DNA of 21,218 nt, from contig CALISG010000028.1 in NCBI GenBank assembly GCA_938042065.1, positions 1 through 21,218 on the forward strand. Direction: 5' to 3'. A program made the translations under genes and the position numbers. The notes beneath the pieces were generated by a model. That model was not told where the DNA came from and did no database searches. It was given only the letters and a program-made list of their open reading frames with translations. Within the stretch, counting starts at the first letter, position 1. Each line of letters starts with the position of its first letter. Origin of the DNA: an uncultured Candidatus Saccharibacteria bacterium. Lineage in GTDB: Bacteria; Patescibacteriota; Saccharimonadia; Saccharimonadales; Saccharimonadaceae. Below, one piece after another: positions 1 through 7,454 of the stretch.

Positions 1-777
1 CCGATTACCAAATCAATCGAAAAGTGTATGCTGCCGGTGGGGACGCGGCCGGTGGTTGATTATATCGTGCAGGATATAATTCGGGCTGGTGTCAAGGATA
101 TTTATTTCGTGGTTGGCGAGCAGAGTACTCAGGTGCAAAGCTACTATCGGTCAAATATCCAGTTGAACGATTATTTGCGGCGTGCCGGTAAAGAAGATAA
201 ATTATCTCTAGTAGCGCCGCTGCGCGATGTGCGAATACATTTTTTAACCCAGCCTGGTACGGGCGGTTACGGCACGAGTATCCCAGTGGGGCTGGCTAGC
301 GAGTTTATCGAACCAGGCGAGTCGGCGTTTGTGGTGATGGGCGATCAATTTTTCTGGCGTATTGACGGCGGTTCAAATGCGGCTGATCTGGCGGAACTGG
401 TGGAGGCGCGCGGTTTATCTGCTGGTTTGCTGGGTAACCCTGTTGAGGAGGCACTTATTCCGCAGACGGGTATCATCGAAACCGACCAGCAGGGTAATTT
501 TGTCCGCATCATTGAGAAGCCGAAGCTGGAAGAAGCGCCGAGTAATCTCAGTAATTCAAGCTTTTACGTTCTCAATAAAGAGATTTTCGAGTTGGCGCGT
601 ACATTGCCCGCTAATCCGCAGCGCGGCGAATTTGAGCTGACTGATGCCATCAACGCGTACATCGCGAGTGGCGGCGTCATCGCGGTTGGTGAGGCTAAGG
701 GTGACTATATGGAGTGCGGTTCGCCCAGCGGCTGGCTGCGTGCTAATAACGCCATGGCCGAGTTGCAGGCAAATTAG
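1..777 (+). CDS. galU: UTP-glucose-1-phosphate uridylyltransferase (GalU-type), 5' end cut off by window
   Basis: Nucleotidyltransferase of the GalU family, which makes UDP-glucose from UTP and glucose-1-phosphate in the cytoplasm for glycan and envelope precursors. The frame is open from base 1, so the first ATG inside the window (base 28) is internal; 258 codons remain and the N-terminal nucleotide-binding GxGxR loop lies upstream. Seen: PITKSIEKCMLPV at the very start, matching the family segment TKAIPKEMLPV; the central VVMGDQFFWRIDGG, where GalU carries its metal-binding GDD/GDV; IEKPKLEEAPSNL, which matches the GalU signature VEKPKPEEAPSNLA closely; then GEFELTDAI and DYMECGSPSGW near the end. 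The Glu-Lys-Pro and ELTDAI blocks favour GalU over glucose-1-phosphate thymidylyltransferase, though substrate is inferred. It ends just before the rplU promoter. Confidence 0.88.
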   Translation, partial: PITKSIEKCMLPVGTRPVVDYIVQDIIRAGVKDIYFVVGEQSTQVQSYYRSNIQLNDYLRRAGKEDKLSLVAPLRDVRIHFLTQPGTGGYGTSIPVGLASEFIEPGESAFVVMGDQFFWRIDGGSNAADLAELVEARGLSAGLLGNPVEEALIPQTGIIETDQQGNFVRIIEKPKLEEAPSNLSNSSFYVLNKEIFELARTLPANPQRGEFELTDAINAYIASGGVIAVGEAKGDYMECGSPSGWLRANNAMAELQAN

Positions 778-806
778 TTGCACGTATTATCCATCTCTGT
801 TATAAT
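778..806 (+). promoter_or_regulatory. promoter of rplU
   Basis: TTGCAC (778-783), a 17-base spacer, then TATAAT (801-806) preceded by TGT, an extended -10. This is a near-consensus housekeeping promoter. It predicts a start near 813 and a leader of about 30 bases carrying the Shine-Dalgarno AAGGA at 832-836. Confidence 0.75.
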
Positions 807-841
807 TGGCTACTGATAGTAAATATATTTTAAGGAACGAA

Positions 842-1147
842 ATGAAAGCAGTCGTAAAGATCTCTGGCAAGCAATACGTTGTCAGCGAAAAAGAGTCCCT
901 CTTGGTGGATCTCCTCCCTGAAGGCACAAAAGAACTCACTCTCGACGCACTTTTAGTGATTGATGGTGATAAAACAAAAGTTGGTACGCCAACGGTAAAA
1001 GGCGCGGTGGTAAAAGCGAAAGTCGTTGAGGCGGAAGTCAAAGGCGATAAAATCCGCGTCATTCGCTACAAAGCTAAAAAACGCGTTCACAAAGAAAACG
1101 GCCATCGTCAAAAATATAGCCGTATCGAGATTACGTCGATTAAATAG
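842..1147 (+). CDS. rplU: 50S ribosomal protein bL21
   Basis: Primary 23S rRNA-binding protein of the large subunit. The 101-residue product begins MKAVVKISGKQY, and has the L21 hallmarks GTPTVKGAVVKA and a basic C-terminal stretch (KAKKRVHKENGHRQ) typical of the rRNA-binding end; length fits the family. The ATG at 842 is chosen over an in-frame start at 806 because the latter lies inside the promoter -10 box, and because AAGGA stands 5 bases before 842. The usual partner rpmA (L27) does not follow: a hairpin and then parA come next. Normal base use, no truncation. Confidence 0.96.
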   Translation: MKAVVKISGKQYVVSEKESLLVDLLPEGTKELTLDALLVIDGDKTKVGTPTVKGAVVKAKVVEAEVKGDKIRVIRYKAKKRVHKENGHRQKYSRIEITSIK

Positions 1148-1163
1148 TAGATACAAACTTGAT

Positions 1164-1195
1164 AAATTGCCCTGTTCTTTGAAGCAGGGCAATTT
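1164..1195 (+). terminator. hairpin terminator after rplU
   Basis: Perfect 11-bp inverted repeat AAATTGCCCTG (1164-1174) and CAGGGCAATTT (1185-1195) around a 10-base loop. The T tract after it is short and broken (TTTCATATTT), so termination may be incomplete, but position between rplU and the parA promoter fits. Confidence 0.7.
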
Positions 1196-1214
1196 CATAT
1201 TTACTAGATGTTTG

Positions 1215-1223
1215 TGGTATAAT
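1215..1223 (+). promoter_or_regulatory. extended -10 promoter of parAB
   Basis: TGG followed by TATAAT at 1218-1223; no convincing -35 at 17 bases (TTCATA at 1194-1199 with an 18-base gap is the best). The predicted mRNA has a leader of about 24 bases with GAGAGGG (1236-1242) as ribosome-binding site. Confidence 0.6.
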
Positions 1224-1252
1224 TAAACGTAAGCAGAGAGGGCAGATAAACA

Positions 1253-2017
1253 GTGGCATCTATCATAACAGTTACCAATCAGAAAGGCGGCGTTGGCAAG
1301 ACGACAACGTCAATCAATCTGGCTTACTATCTGGCGAAGATGGGCAAGCGGACTCTATTGATTGATTTCGATCCGCAGGGCAATGCAACTAGCGGCTTAG
1401 GTATTGATAAACAAAATTTAGAAGTAACTATCGCCGATGCTATTCTCGGCCGTAAAAAATTAGTAGAAGTAACAATCCCAACCGAGTTTGACAACCTATC
1501 GTTGGTGCCTGCTGTGCCAACCTTAGCTAATACCGAAGTAGAGCTGGCTCAGACTGATTATCGTTTTAGCCGCCTGAAATATGCTATTAAGGCTTGCACC
1601 ATAGAGTACGATTACATTATCATTGATTGTCCGCCGAGTTTGAGCTTGTTGACGGTTAATGCGTTAATTGCCGCTCAGTATGTTTTGCTGCCGGTACAAG
1701 CAGAATTCTATGCATTAGAGGGCCTAGGCCAGTTACTGGAAACGATGAAACTAGTGCGCAAAAATCTCAATCCAACGCTTGATTTGGTAGGTGTGTTGCC
1801 GACAATGGTTGATAACCGTACGTCGCTGTCGACGCAAGTGTTAGACGAGATTTCTAAGCATTTTCCAGCCAAAGTATTCAAAACGAAGATTCCGCGCAAT
1901 GTCCGCTTGGCCGAGGCACCGAGCCACGGCTTGCCAATTGGCGCGTATGATAGGTTTAGTAAAGGCGCTCGCGCTTATAAAGCGCTAGCCAAGGAGGTGA
2001 TTGAGCGTGCCGGCTAA
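1253..2017 (+). CDS. parA: chromosome-partitioning ATPase ParA/Soj
   Basis: Walker-type ATPase that dimerises on ATP, coats nucleoid DNA and moves ParB-parS complexes. The 254 residues start with MASIITVTNQKGGVGKTT; this holds the deviant Walker A motif KGGVGKTT (residues 11-18) with the signature Lys. Walker A' DFDPQGNATSG and the Walker B block DCPPSLSLLTVNAL follow, then PRNVRLAEAPSHG near the C-terminus, a strong chromosomal ParA/Soj match. No N-terminal HTH, as expected of the chromosomal type rather than the long plasmid type. Start is GTG with GAGAGGG 10 bases upstream. The end overlaps parB by 11 bases, indicating co-translation. The pair sits beside rplU, not in the common rsmG/oriC cluster. 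Confidence 0.95.
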   Translation: MASIITVTNQKGGVGKTTTSINLAYYLAKMGKRTLLIDFDPQGNATSGLGIDKQNLEVTIADAILGRKKLVEVTIPTEFDNLSLVPAVPTLANTEVELAQTDYRFSRLKYAIKACTIEYDYIIIDCPPSLSLLTVNALIAAQYVLLPVQAEFYALEGLGQLLETMKLVRKNLNPTLDLVGVLPTMVDNRTSLSTQVLDEISKHFPAKVFKTKIPRNVRLAEAPSHGLPIGAYDRFSKGARAYKALAKEVIERAG

Positions 2018-2891
2018 AAAAGGCTTAGGACGAGGCTTTGATTCGCTCATTCCGACAGAGCTGCTAGACGAATCGTTCGATCCGACAGCCGAGCAAGATG
2101 AACGCGTTAGCGATTTGCGCTATATTAAATTAGCGTCAATTATGCCCGATCCAGATCAGCCGCGCCGCGAATTTGATGACGATGCGTTGGTTGAATTGAG
2201 TAAATCGATCAAGGAGCATGGCGTATTACAGCCAGTGGTGGTGCGGCCGCATGGCGACGGCTATATGATTGTGGCCGGCGAACGTCGTTTCCGGGCTTCT
2301 AAGCTGGCGAAGCTTGATCGGATTCCAGCGCTGGTGCGGACGCTATCGGGCCAGCATCGGTTAGAACTGTCACTGATCGAGAATATCCAGCGCCGCGACC
2401 TTAATCCGCTAGAAACAGCGACGGCGTATTTAAAGCTGCGCGATCAATTTAATCTGACTTTAGATGATATTGGCAAGCGTGTTGGTAAGACGTCGGCGGC
2501 AATTGCTAACACTATGCGCTTGTTGCGCTTGCCGGGGGCGGTGCGCGATGTAGTAGCGCGCGGCGAACTAAGCGAAGGCCAGGCGCGGTCGTTGACGAGC
2601 TTGCCAGAAGAAGAAATTTTGCGGGTTGTTCCGAGAATTATAAAAGAACAATGGAGCGCGCGGACGATTGAGCGCTATGTCTCGAATTATAAGAAACTGC
2701 ACGGTACGGCATCGACTAAAGGTAGAAAAGTAATTCACAGCTCGAGATTTATTCGCGAAGAGGAGTGTTTTGCTAAACGCTTCGGAACGCCAGTCGCCGT
2801 CAAAGAGACTCGAAAAGGCGCCGGACGGATTATTATTTCATTCAAAGATCAAGCGGATTTCGAGCGAATTGCCAAGTTGTTGGGTGAATAA
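2007..2891 (+). CDS. parB: chromosome-partitioning protein ParB/Spo0J
   Basis: CTP-dependent clamp that loads at parS sites and partners ParA. Order of parts (294 residues): N-terminal ParA-contact peptide KKGLGRGFDSLIP; ParB/Srx domain with the CTP-binding block AGERRFRAS and the adjoining ENIQRRDLNPLE; central helix-turn-helix (DIGKRVGKTSAAIANTMRLL); linker; short C-terminal dimerisation region. Start: GTG at 2007 is preferred because the strong site AAGGAGG (1991-1997) stands 9 bases before it; an in-frame TTG at 2001 would have only 3. The ribosome-binding site lies within parA, so translation is coupled. It converges on lepB. No parS-like GTTTCACGTGAAAC was spotted in the window. Confidence 0.95.
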   Translation: MPAKKGLGRGFDSLIPTELLDESFDPTAEQDERVSDLRYIKLASIMPDPDQPRREFDDDALVELSKSIKEHGVLQPVVVRPHGDGYMIVAGERRFRASKLAKLDRIPALVRTLSGQHRLELSLIENIQRRDLNPLETATAYLKLRDQFNLTLDDIGKRVGKTSAAIANTMRLLRLPGAVRDVVARGELSEGQARSLTSLPEEEILRVVPRIIKEQWSARTIERYVSNYKKLHGTASTKGRKVIHSSRFIREEECFAKRFGTPVAVKETRKGAGRIIISFKDQADFERIAKLLGE

Positions 2892-2914
2892 CCCCGAATT
2901 GTACTAATCTAACG

Positions 2915-2929
2915 TTGTAAAAATTACAA
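2915..2929. repeat. small inverted repeat between convergent parB and lepB
   Basis: TTGTAA-AAA-TTACAA, a perfect 6-bp palindrome with a 3-base centre, in the 80-base AT-rich gap between the ends of parB and lepB. It might work as a weak two-way terminator or bind a protein; too short and GC-poor to be sure. Confidence 0.3.
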
Positions 2930-2971
2930 ATTGAATTTTTAGGCTGCTAGCTTGTAATCTTAATCTTAAAA

Positions 2972-3580
2972 TCAAAACGAGTCTACATTGCCTAGCGGAA
3001 AGATTCTCAGAGCCACTGGTCCGACAATGTCATAGGTTGGAATGAAACCCAGCCCGCTACGCGAATCGAATGAGTTGTCGCCGACTCGATTATCGCCCGC
3101 TACGAAAATAGAGCCTTCTGGCACTGTCCATTCGCCGCTGTGGCTAGTTGGCGATTTTGGACCGACGTTGTTTTTGCGCGTGCTGTCGTCTGGATGAAAG
3201 CCTTCGGGATATTTATTATTGTAAACTGTTAGCACGCCGTCCTTGACAACGACGCGTTCGCCAGGGAATGCAATTACGCGTTTGATGATATAGCGATCGG
3301 GTGCTCCAGGCCTATAGACGGGATTAACAAAAACAACAATCTTTCCACGTTCTGGCAAATACGGTTTATTTTGTATCTGCGCCATGGTTACAGGTATTCG
3401 ATTAATGATTAATCGGTCGCCGTCGGCGAGAGTATTATCCATGCTGTGTCCAGAGACGGAAAAACTGCGAAAAACGTAAGCATTTAATAGCAAAGTGCCA
3501 ATTAGCACTGCAATAACAAATCCGCTAAAACTTAGAAAATCTCGAAGACGCGGATGGCGGGTGAGATAGCTGGCTTCCAT
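2972..3580 (-). CDS. lepB: type I signal peptidase
   Basis: Membrane serine protease that removes signal peptides from exported proteins. With the start used here the protein has 202 residues: one membrane segment at about 17-37 and then the catalytic domain outside. The SGHSMDNTL block carries the nucleophile Ser46, YIIKRVIAFPGE the general-base Lys100, and VAGDNR with SFDSR the conserved box E. A longer frame to 3616 exists, but its extra 12 codons cross a TATAAT box. The ATG at 3580 lies 7 bases after that box, so a leaderless start there is far more likely. It is divergent from the LCP gene and ends facing parB, using TGA as stop. Confidence 0.93.
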   Translation of the reverse strand: MEASYLTRHPRLRDFLSFSGFVIAVLIGTLLLNAYVFRSFSVSGHSMDNTLADGDRLIINRIPVTMAQIQNKPYLPERGKIVVFVNPVYRPGAPDRYIIKRVIAFPGERVVVKDGVLTVYNNKYPEGFHPDDSTRKNNVGPKSPTSHSGEWTVPEGSIFVAGDNRVGDNSFDSRSGLGFIPTYDIVGPVALRIFPLGNVDSF

Positions 3581-3587
3581 TACACGT

Positions 3588-3616
3588 ATTATACGCTGTA
3601 AAAACCAACGAAACAA
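3588..3616 (-). promoter_or_regulatory. promoter of lepB
   Basis: On the minus strand TTGTTT (3616-3611), 17 bases, TATAAT (3593-3588), then 7 bases to the ATG at 3580. It predicts a leaderless lepB mRNA. Confidence 0.6.
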
Positions 3617-3650
3617 TAAGCACGATATTTATTTTTTAGCTAAAATCCTT

Positions 3651-3656
3651 TATAGT
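3651..3656 (+). promoter_or_regulatory. -10 element of the LCP gene
   Basis: TATAGT ends 8 bases before the ATG at 3665 and no Shine-Dalgarno lies between. The -35 region is only T-rich. Predicts a leaderless or near-leaderless mRNA, divergent from lepB. Confidence 0.5.
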
Positions 3657-3664
3657 ACATAGAT

Positions 3665-5335
3665 ATGGTGAAGCGAGCGATAGACGGTTTTGTACCACGA
3701 AATACTCCTGCGCGCAGAGCGCCTGTTGATAGCCAGAAAAAACCAGCGGTTAATTTCGGCGATATGGGACATACTGTGTCTGTACGGCGCCAGCAGCAAT
3801 TGCCGCCGCGGCCGATTACTTCGGCGCCAAATAGAGGTGTTCGCAGTGATATTGACGAGTCTCTGCGCGAGATTAGTAATAATCTTGATTTATCTCCATC
3901 CAAACATTCCGGCAAAGGCGCGCCAAAAAATGGACAAAAAAAGCGCGATTGGAAAAAAATCGCCAAGCGTGCGGCAATCGCAATAGCTGTTATTGTACTT
4001 GGTATTGGTATTTTCCTGGGAGTACGAGCTTTGATGGCGGGCAATGCTGTTTTTAAGGGCGATATATTCGGTTTCGTACAGAAGAAACCGCTCAAGCAAG
4101 ATGCTCATGGCCGCAGCAATATTTTGATACTTGGCACCTCAGAAGACGACGCTGGCCACGAAGCGGGATATCTGACCGACTCGATGATGATCCTTAGCGT
4201 TGACCAGAACAAAAAGAATGCTTATATGATTAGCGTGCCTCGAGACTTATACGTCAAATATGGCAAGAGCTGCCAAGCGGGTTATTCTGGCAAGATTAAC
4301 GCTTATTTTAACTGCGTCAACGACAATTGGTCGAGTGATAGTGCTGAAGAAGAGCGTCAGACAGCAACTAGAGCTTTTGTTGGTAATATATTTGGTATTG
4401 ATGTGCAATATTCGGTTCATCTGAATTATAGCGTGATGCGTGATTTGGTGGGGGCGCTTGGCGGTATCAAGATTACCATCGACAGCCGCAATCCGAATGG
4501 TGTGATGGATAGTAATTTTGACTGGAAGTGCGGTACGACGTCTGCCGAGAAGTCTCAGCGCTGTCCGCGCGGCCACTATATTAGCTATCCGAACGGCGAA
4601 GTAGAATTAGATGCCGAGCATGCGCTGTATTTGGCGATGGCGCGCGGTGACCGAGCGCCAACGTACGGTTTCGAACAGTCTAATTTCGACCGCGAAAAAA
4701 ATCAGCAAAAGATTATGGTTGCTATTCGCGACAAGGCCTTAAGTGCTGGCACGCTGGCAGATTTTACTAAAATTTCTGGTATTATCGACGCGATTGGCAA
4801 GAATTTACGAACTAATTTCGAAAAGAGCGAAGTACGTACGCTGGTCGAGCTAGTACACGACATCAAAAGCGATAATATCAAAAGCGTCAGCTTAATTGAT
4901 GCCGAGCCGGCTATCTTGACAACTGGCACGTACGGCGGCGCTAGTTCGGTGGTGCCGACGGCCGGAACGTATGACTACAGTCAGCTGCGGGCTTTCGTTA
5001 AGAAAAACCTCTATGCGACAGATATCACTAAAGAAAATGCTAACGTCGTTGTACTTAATGCTACTGGCGTATCAGGCGTGGCGCAAAAACAAGCCGATAA
5101 ATTAACTGAGCTTGGCATGACGGTTAGTACTGTCGGTAATGCGCCGCAAAACGGCTCGTATTCTAGTAACAAGATATATAAAGTCTCAACGCGCGCCAAG
5201 ACAGCTACGTCTGTAAAACTGCAGTCGCTTTACGGCACTGCCCCAGAAGCGGTACAGAGCGTGCCAGGCGTCAAATATAATGCAGAGGTAGACTACGTTA
5301 TTATCATAGCAGTTAAGCCGAATGTCGGCGAGTAG
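3665..5335 (+). CDS. LytR-CpsA-Psr (LCP) family cell-wall glycopolymer ligase
   Basis: LCP proteins attach undecaprenyl-linked glycopolymers to peptidoglycan outside the membrane. The 556 residues comprise a long polar, probably cytoplasmic N-terminus (1-100), one membrane helix (about 102-123), the LCP domain (about 150-380) and a LytR_C domain (from about 460, NVVVLNATGVSGVA). In the LCP domain, NILILGTSEDD, then YLTDSMMILSVD with Asp172 and ISVPRDLYV with Arg193, match the conserved polyprenyl-phosphate-binding core; GKINAYF follows as in the family. An N-terminal extension of about 100 residues before the helix is longer than in most LytR proteins. Neighbours are envelope genes. The acceptor polymer cannot be told from sequence. 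The start follows a -10 box by 8 bases. Confidence 0.92.
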   Translation: MVKRAIDGFVPRNTPARRAPVDSQKKPAVNFGDMGHTVSVRRQQQLPPRPITSAPNRGVRSDIDESLREISNNLDLSPSKHSGKGAPKNGQKKRDWKKIAKRAAIAIAVIVLGIGIFLGVRALMAGNAVFKGDIFGFVQKKPLKQDAHGRSNILILGTSEDDAGHEAGYLTDSMMILSVDQNKKNAYMISVPRDLYVKYGKSCQAGYSGKINAYFNCVNDNWSSDSAEEERQTATRAFVGNIFGIDVQYSVHLNYSVMRDLVGALGGIKITIDSRNPNGVMDSNFDWKCGTTSAEKSQRCPRGHYISYPNGEVELDAEHALYLAMARGDRAPTYGFEQSNFDREKNQQKIMVAIRDKALSAGTLADFTKISGIIDAIGKNLRTNFEKSEVRTLVELVHDIKSDNIKSVSLIDAEPAILTTGTYGGASSVVPTAGTYDYSQLRAFVKKNLYATDITKENANVVVLNATGVSGVAQKQADKLTELGMTVSTVGNAPQNGSYSSNKIYKVSTRAKTATSVKLQSLYGTAPEAVQSVPGVKYNAEVDYVIIIAVKPNVGE

Positions 5336-5360
5336 GCGGGTTATGGAAACAATACTAAGG

Positions 5361-5369
5361 TGGTATAAT
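5361..5369 (+). promoter_or_regulatory. extended -10 promoter of the 5378 membrane gene
   Basis: TGG-TATAAT (box 5364-5369) with 8 bases to the ATG at 5378. No good -35 at 17 bases (TTATGG). Predicts a leaderless mRNA separate from the LCP transcript. Confidence 0.6.
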
Positions 5370-5377
5370 TAAGCGGT

Positions 5378-6157
5378 ATGAGTTCAACAAAAAAGCATAA
5401 GTATAGCTCTAAGGCAAGCTCGCTGGCTTATGCATCGCTTAATATTTTACTGGCGCTGGCGGTGTTTGGAACTATTTATGTAACTAATTCGCCAATTTTT
5501 GCTTTGCTGCTGGTGGCGCTTGGCAAATGGCGGATTTTGTCGGTAAGGCCGCGTTTTTGGGCGGCTAATGTTTTGTCTAATTTGGTGGATATTATAGTTG
5601 GCGTTAGTTTTGCGCTGTTAATTTGGCTGTCGGGCGGGTACATGATACTTCAGCTGGGGCTAACAGCGTTGCATATTGTCTGGCTGCTATTTATCAAGCA
5701 GCGCTCAAAATACACGTATGCGGTTATTCAGGCTGGTACTGCGCTGTTCTTGGGGCTAGTGACACTGTCGTTGACAGCTTATTCATGGGATTCGTTTTAT
5801 TTCGTAGCAATTGTTTGGGTGATTGCTTATGCGTCAGCGCGGCATGTAGCTAGCCGCTACGAGGGAATCAGCACTAATCTTTACGCGATAGCAGCAGCAA
5901 CAGTGTGCGCTGAACTCGGCTGGATCTCGTATTATTGGATGATTGCTTATACCGTTCCTGGTTTGGCTGCTATCAAGGTGTCGCAGTTCGCTATATTTGC
6001 AGTATTGATGGGTTTCGTGGCCGAGCGGACAGCGCGCAGCTATCATAAACACGGCGAAGTTCGCTTCGCTGATATTGCAATGCCGATATTATTAACGGCA
6101 ATGACGATGGTTGTGGCGTATATCTTTGCGGTTTTGAGCGGCAGTGATGCTTTGTAG
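5378..6157 (+). CDS. unknown multi-pass membrane protein
   Basis: Not recognised. The 259-residue product has a basic, Ser/Lys-rich start (MSSTKKHKYSSKASS) and then about seven to eight hydrophobic stretches, approximately at 16-34, 37-50, 64-84, 87-105, 114-134, 137-155, 167-187, 195-213 and 234-254, joined by short loops; some may be re-entrant. Charged residues that might have a job are few: an Arg-rich loop KWRILSVRPRFW (about 50-61) and the loop ERTARSYHKHGEVRFAD (about 216-232). No transporter or enzyme motif is visible. It has its own promoter and lies between the LCP gene and htrA, in an envelope-rich stretch, but nothing ties it to either functionally. Confidence 0.85.
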   Translation: MSSTKKHKYSSKASSLAYASLNILLALAVFGTIYVTNSPIFALLLVALGKWRILSVRPRFWAANVLSNLVDIIVGVSFALLIWLSGGYMILQLGLTALHIVWLLFIKQRSKYTYAVIQAGTALFLGLVTLSLTAYSWDSFYFVAIVWVIAYASARHVASRYEGISTNLYAIAAATVCAELGWISYYWMIAYTVPGLAAIKVSQFAIFAVLMGFVAERTARSYHKHGEVRFADIAMPILLTAMTMVVAYIFAVLSGSDAL

Positions 6158-6208
6158 GGTGTTAAGCGGATTTTTAAGGATTCTTTAAGACTGTATGCGC
6201 ATAGTAAG

Positions 6209-6244
6209 TATAATGGATATGATCAAATTATCGAATAGAGGAGG
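6209..6244 (+). promoter_or_regulatory. htrA -10 box and Shine-Dalgarno
   Basis: TATAAT at 6209-6214, then a leader of about 30 bases with AGAGGAGG at 6237-6244, 6 bases before the ATG. One of the clear SD-led genes here. A TTTAAG (6184-6189) is a poor -35 with a 19-base gap. Confidence 0.6.
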
Positions 6245-6250
6245 TTTCTG

Positions 6251-7450
6251 ATGAATAATGAGCAGGAAAATGCTACGCTGCGATCGTCAGACTCACAGCC
6301 GCTGCCGCCTCGGGTTGTTGCGTCTACTAAACCTTGCCAGAAGAAGACGATTTGGTTAGCGATCTCTATCGTGATTGCGGCGATTATTTTGGCGGCTGGC
6401 GGCATAACTTGTACGCTGCTAATGCGAGGAGGCCGCAATTCTCTGAATACTTTCGTTGATGGTAATCTGGCGGCTGATAGCAAGGAGGCTTCTGTTTCTG
6501 ATATTATTGATAAAGTTTCGCCAAGCGTGGTGTCGATAGTCACCAATACTAAGTCACAATCGCTATTTGGCGGTTCTCGCCAGGTGCAGGCGGCCGGTAC
6601 GGGTATTATTATCAGTAAAGATGGCTTTGTTCTTACTAATAAGCATGTTGTAGAAGGCGCGCAGTCGGTTACGATTGTAGCCTCGGACGGGTCGACTTAC
6701 GACGCGGTATCGCTAGTTGGTGCCGATCCGTTGAATGATTTGGCTTACTTAAAGATCAAAGACGTTAATAATTTAACACCAGCAGCACTAGGCGACTCGT
6801 CGACAGCCCGAGTCGGACAGAACGTTATTGCTATCGGTAATGCGCTAGGGCAGTATCAGAACACCGTTTCTAAAGGTATTATTTCTGGTAAGGGCCGGGC
6901 GGTCTCAGCGAGCGATAGCAGCGGTAATTCGCGGGAATCTCTGACTGATATGCTGCAAACCGATACGGCTATTAATTCTGGCAATTCTGGTGGGCCGTTA
7001 ATTAACTACAGCGGGCAGGTTATCGGTATTAATACAGCGGTAGCCTCGAATGCTGAAGGAATTGGCTTTTCGATCCCGATTAACGCAGCAAAAGGTACAA
7101 TCCAGCAAGTTTTGGCTGGCAAAGGCGTGCAGCGAGCGTATCTGGGCGTCAATTACACGGATATCACGCCGGAAATAGCCAAGCATTATAGTTTGCCATC
7201 AAAATATGGCGCGTACGTGACTGGCGGCCGCAGCGAAGACGTTGGTGTTACCGCTAACAGCCCGGCCGCTAAAGCTGGTATTCAAGACAAGGATATCATT
7301 ACCAAGGTTAATGGTACTGAATTGGGCGCGCGAGGTAATTTATCAAGCGTTCTCGGGCAGTATCAGCCGGGCGATACTATTGATTTGACGGTGATGCGCA
7401 GCGGTAAAACGATAAATATCAAAGCGACGCTAGCGGCCTATCAAGAATAG
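6251..7450 (+). CDS. HtrA/DegP-type serine protease with one PDZ domain
   Basis: Membrane-anchored quality-control protease of the S1C family acting on misfolded exported proteins. The 399 residues contain a polar cytoplasmic start, one membrane helix (about 34-58), a trypsin-like domain (about 82-290) and one PDZ domain (about 295-397). The catalytic triad is visible: His132 in LTNKHVV, Asp163 in DPLNDLAYLKI and Ser246 in NSGNSGGPL. The PDZ carries SPAAKAGIQDKDIITKVNG, typical of the family. One PDZ and an N-terminal anchor resemble the DegS or Gram-positive HtrA layout, not periplasmic DegP with two. Start is set by AGAGGAGG. It converges on prmC with only 4 bases between stops. Confidence 0.95.
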   Translation: MNNEQENATLRSSDSQPLPPRVVASTKPCQKKTIWLAISIVIAAIILAAGGITCTLLMRGGRNSLNTFVDGNLAADSKEASVSDIIDKVSPSVVSIVTNTKSQSLFGGSRQVQAAGTGIIISKDGFVLTNKHVVEGAQSVTIVASDGSTYDAVSLVGADPLNDLAYLKIKDVNNLTPAALGDSSTARVGQNVIAIGNALGQYQNTVSKGIISGKGRAVSASDSSGNSRESLTDMLQTDTAINSGNSGGPLINYSGQVIGINTAVASNAEGIGFSIPINAAKGTIQQVLAGKGVQRAYLGVNYTDITPEIAKHYSLPSKYGAYVTGGRSEDVGVTANSPAAKAGIQDKDIITKVNGTELGARGNLSSVLGQYQPGDTIDLTVMRSGKTINIKATLAAYQE

Positions 7451-7454
7451 TAAA

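Noticed and set aside
2915..2929. The palindrome between parB and lepB as a parS site
   Set aside because: It is AT-only around the centre apart from one G-C pair per arm and shares nothing with the parS consensus GTTTCACGTGAAAC.
3581..3616. Longer lepB N-terminus beginning at 3616
   Set aside because: The extra codons cross a TATAAT box placed 7 bases before the ATG at 3580, and the homologous part begins after that ATG.
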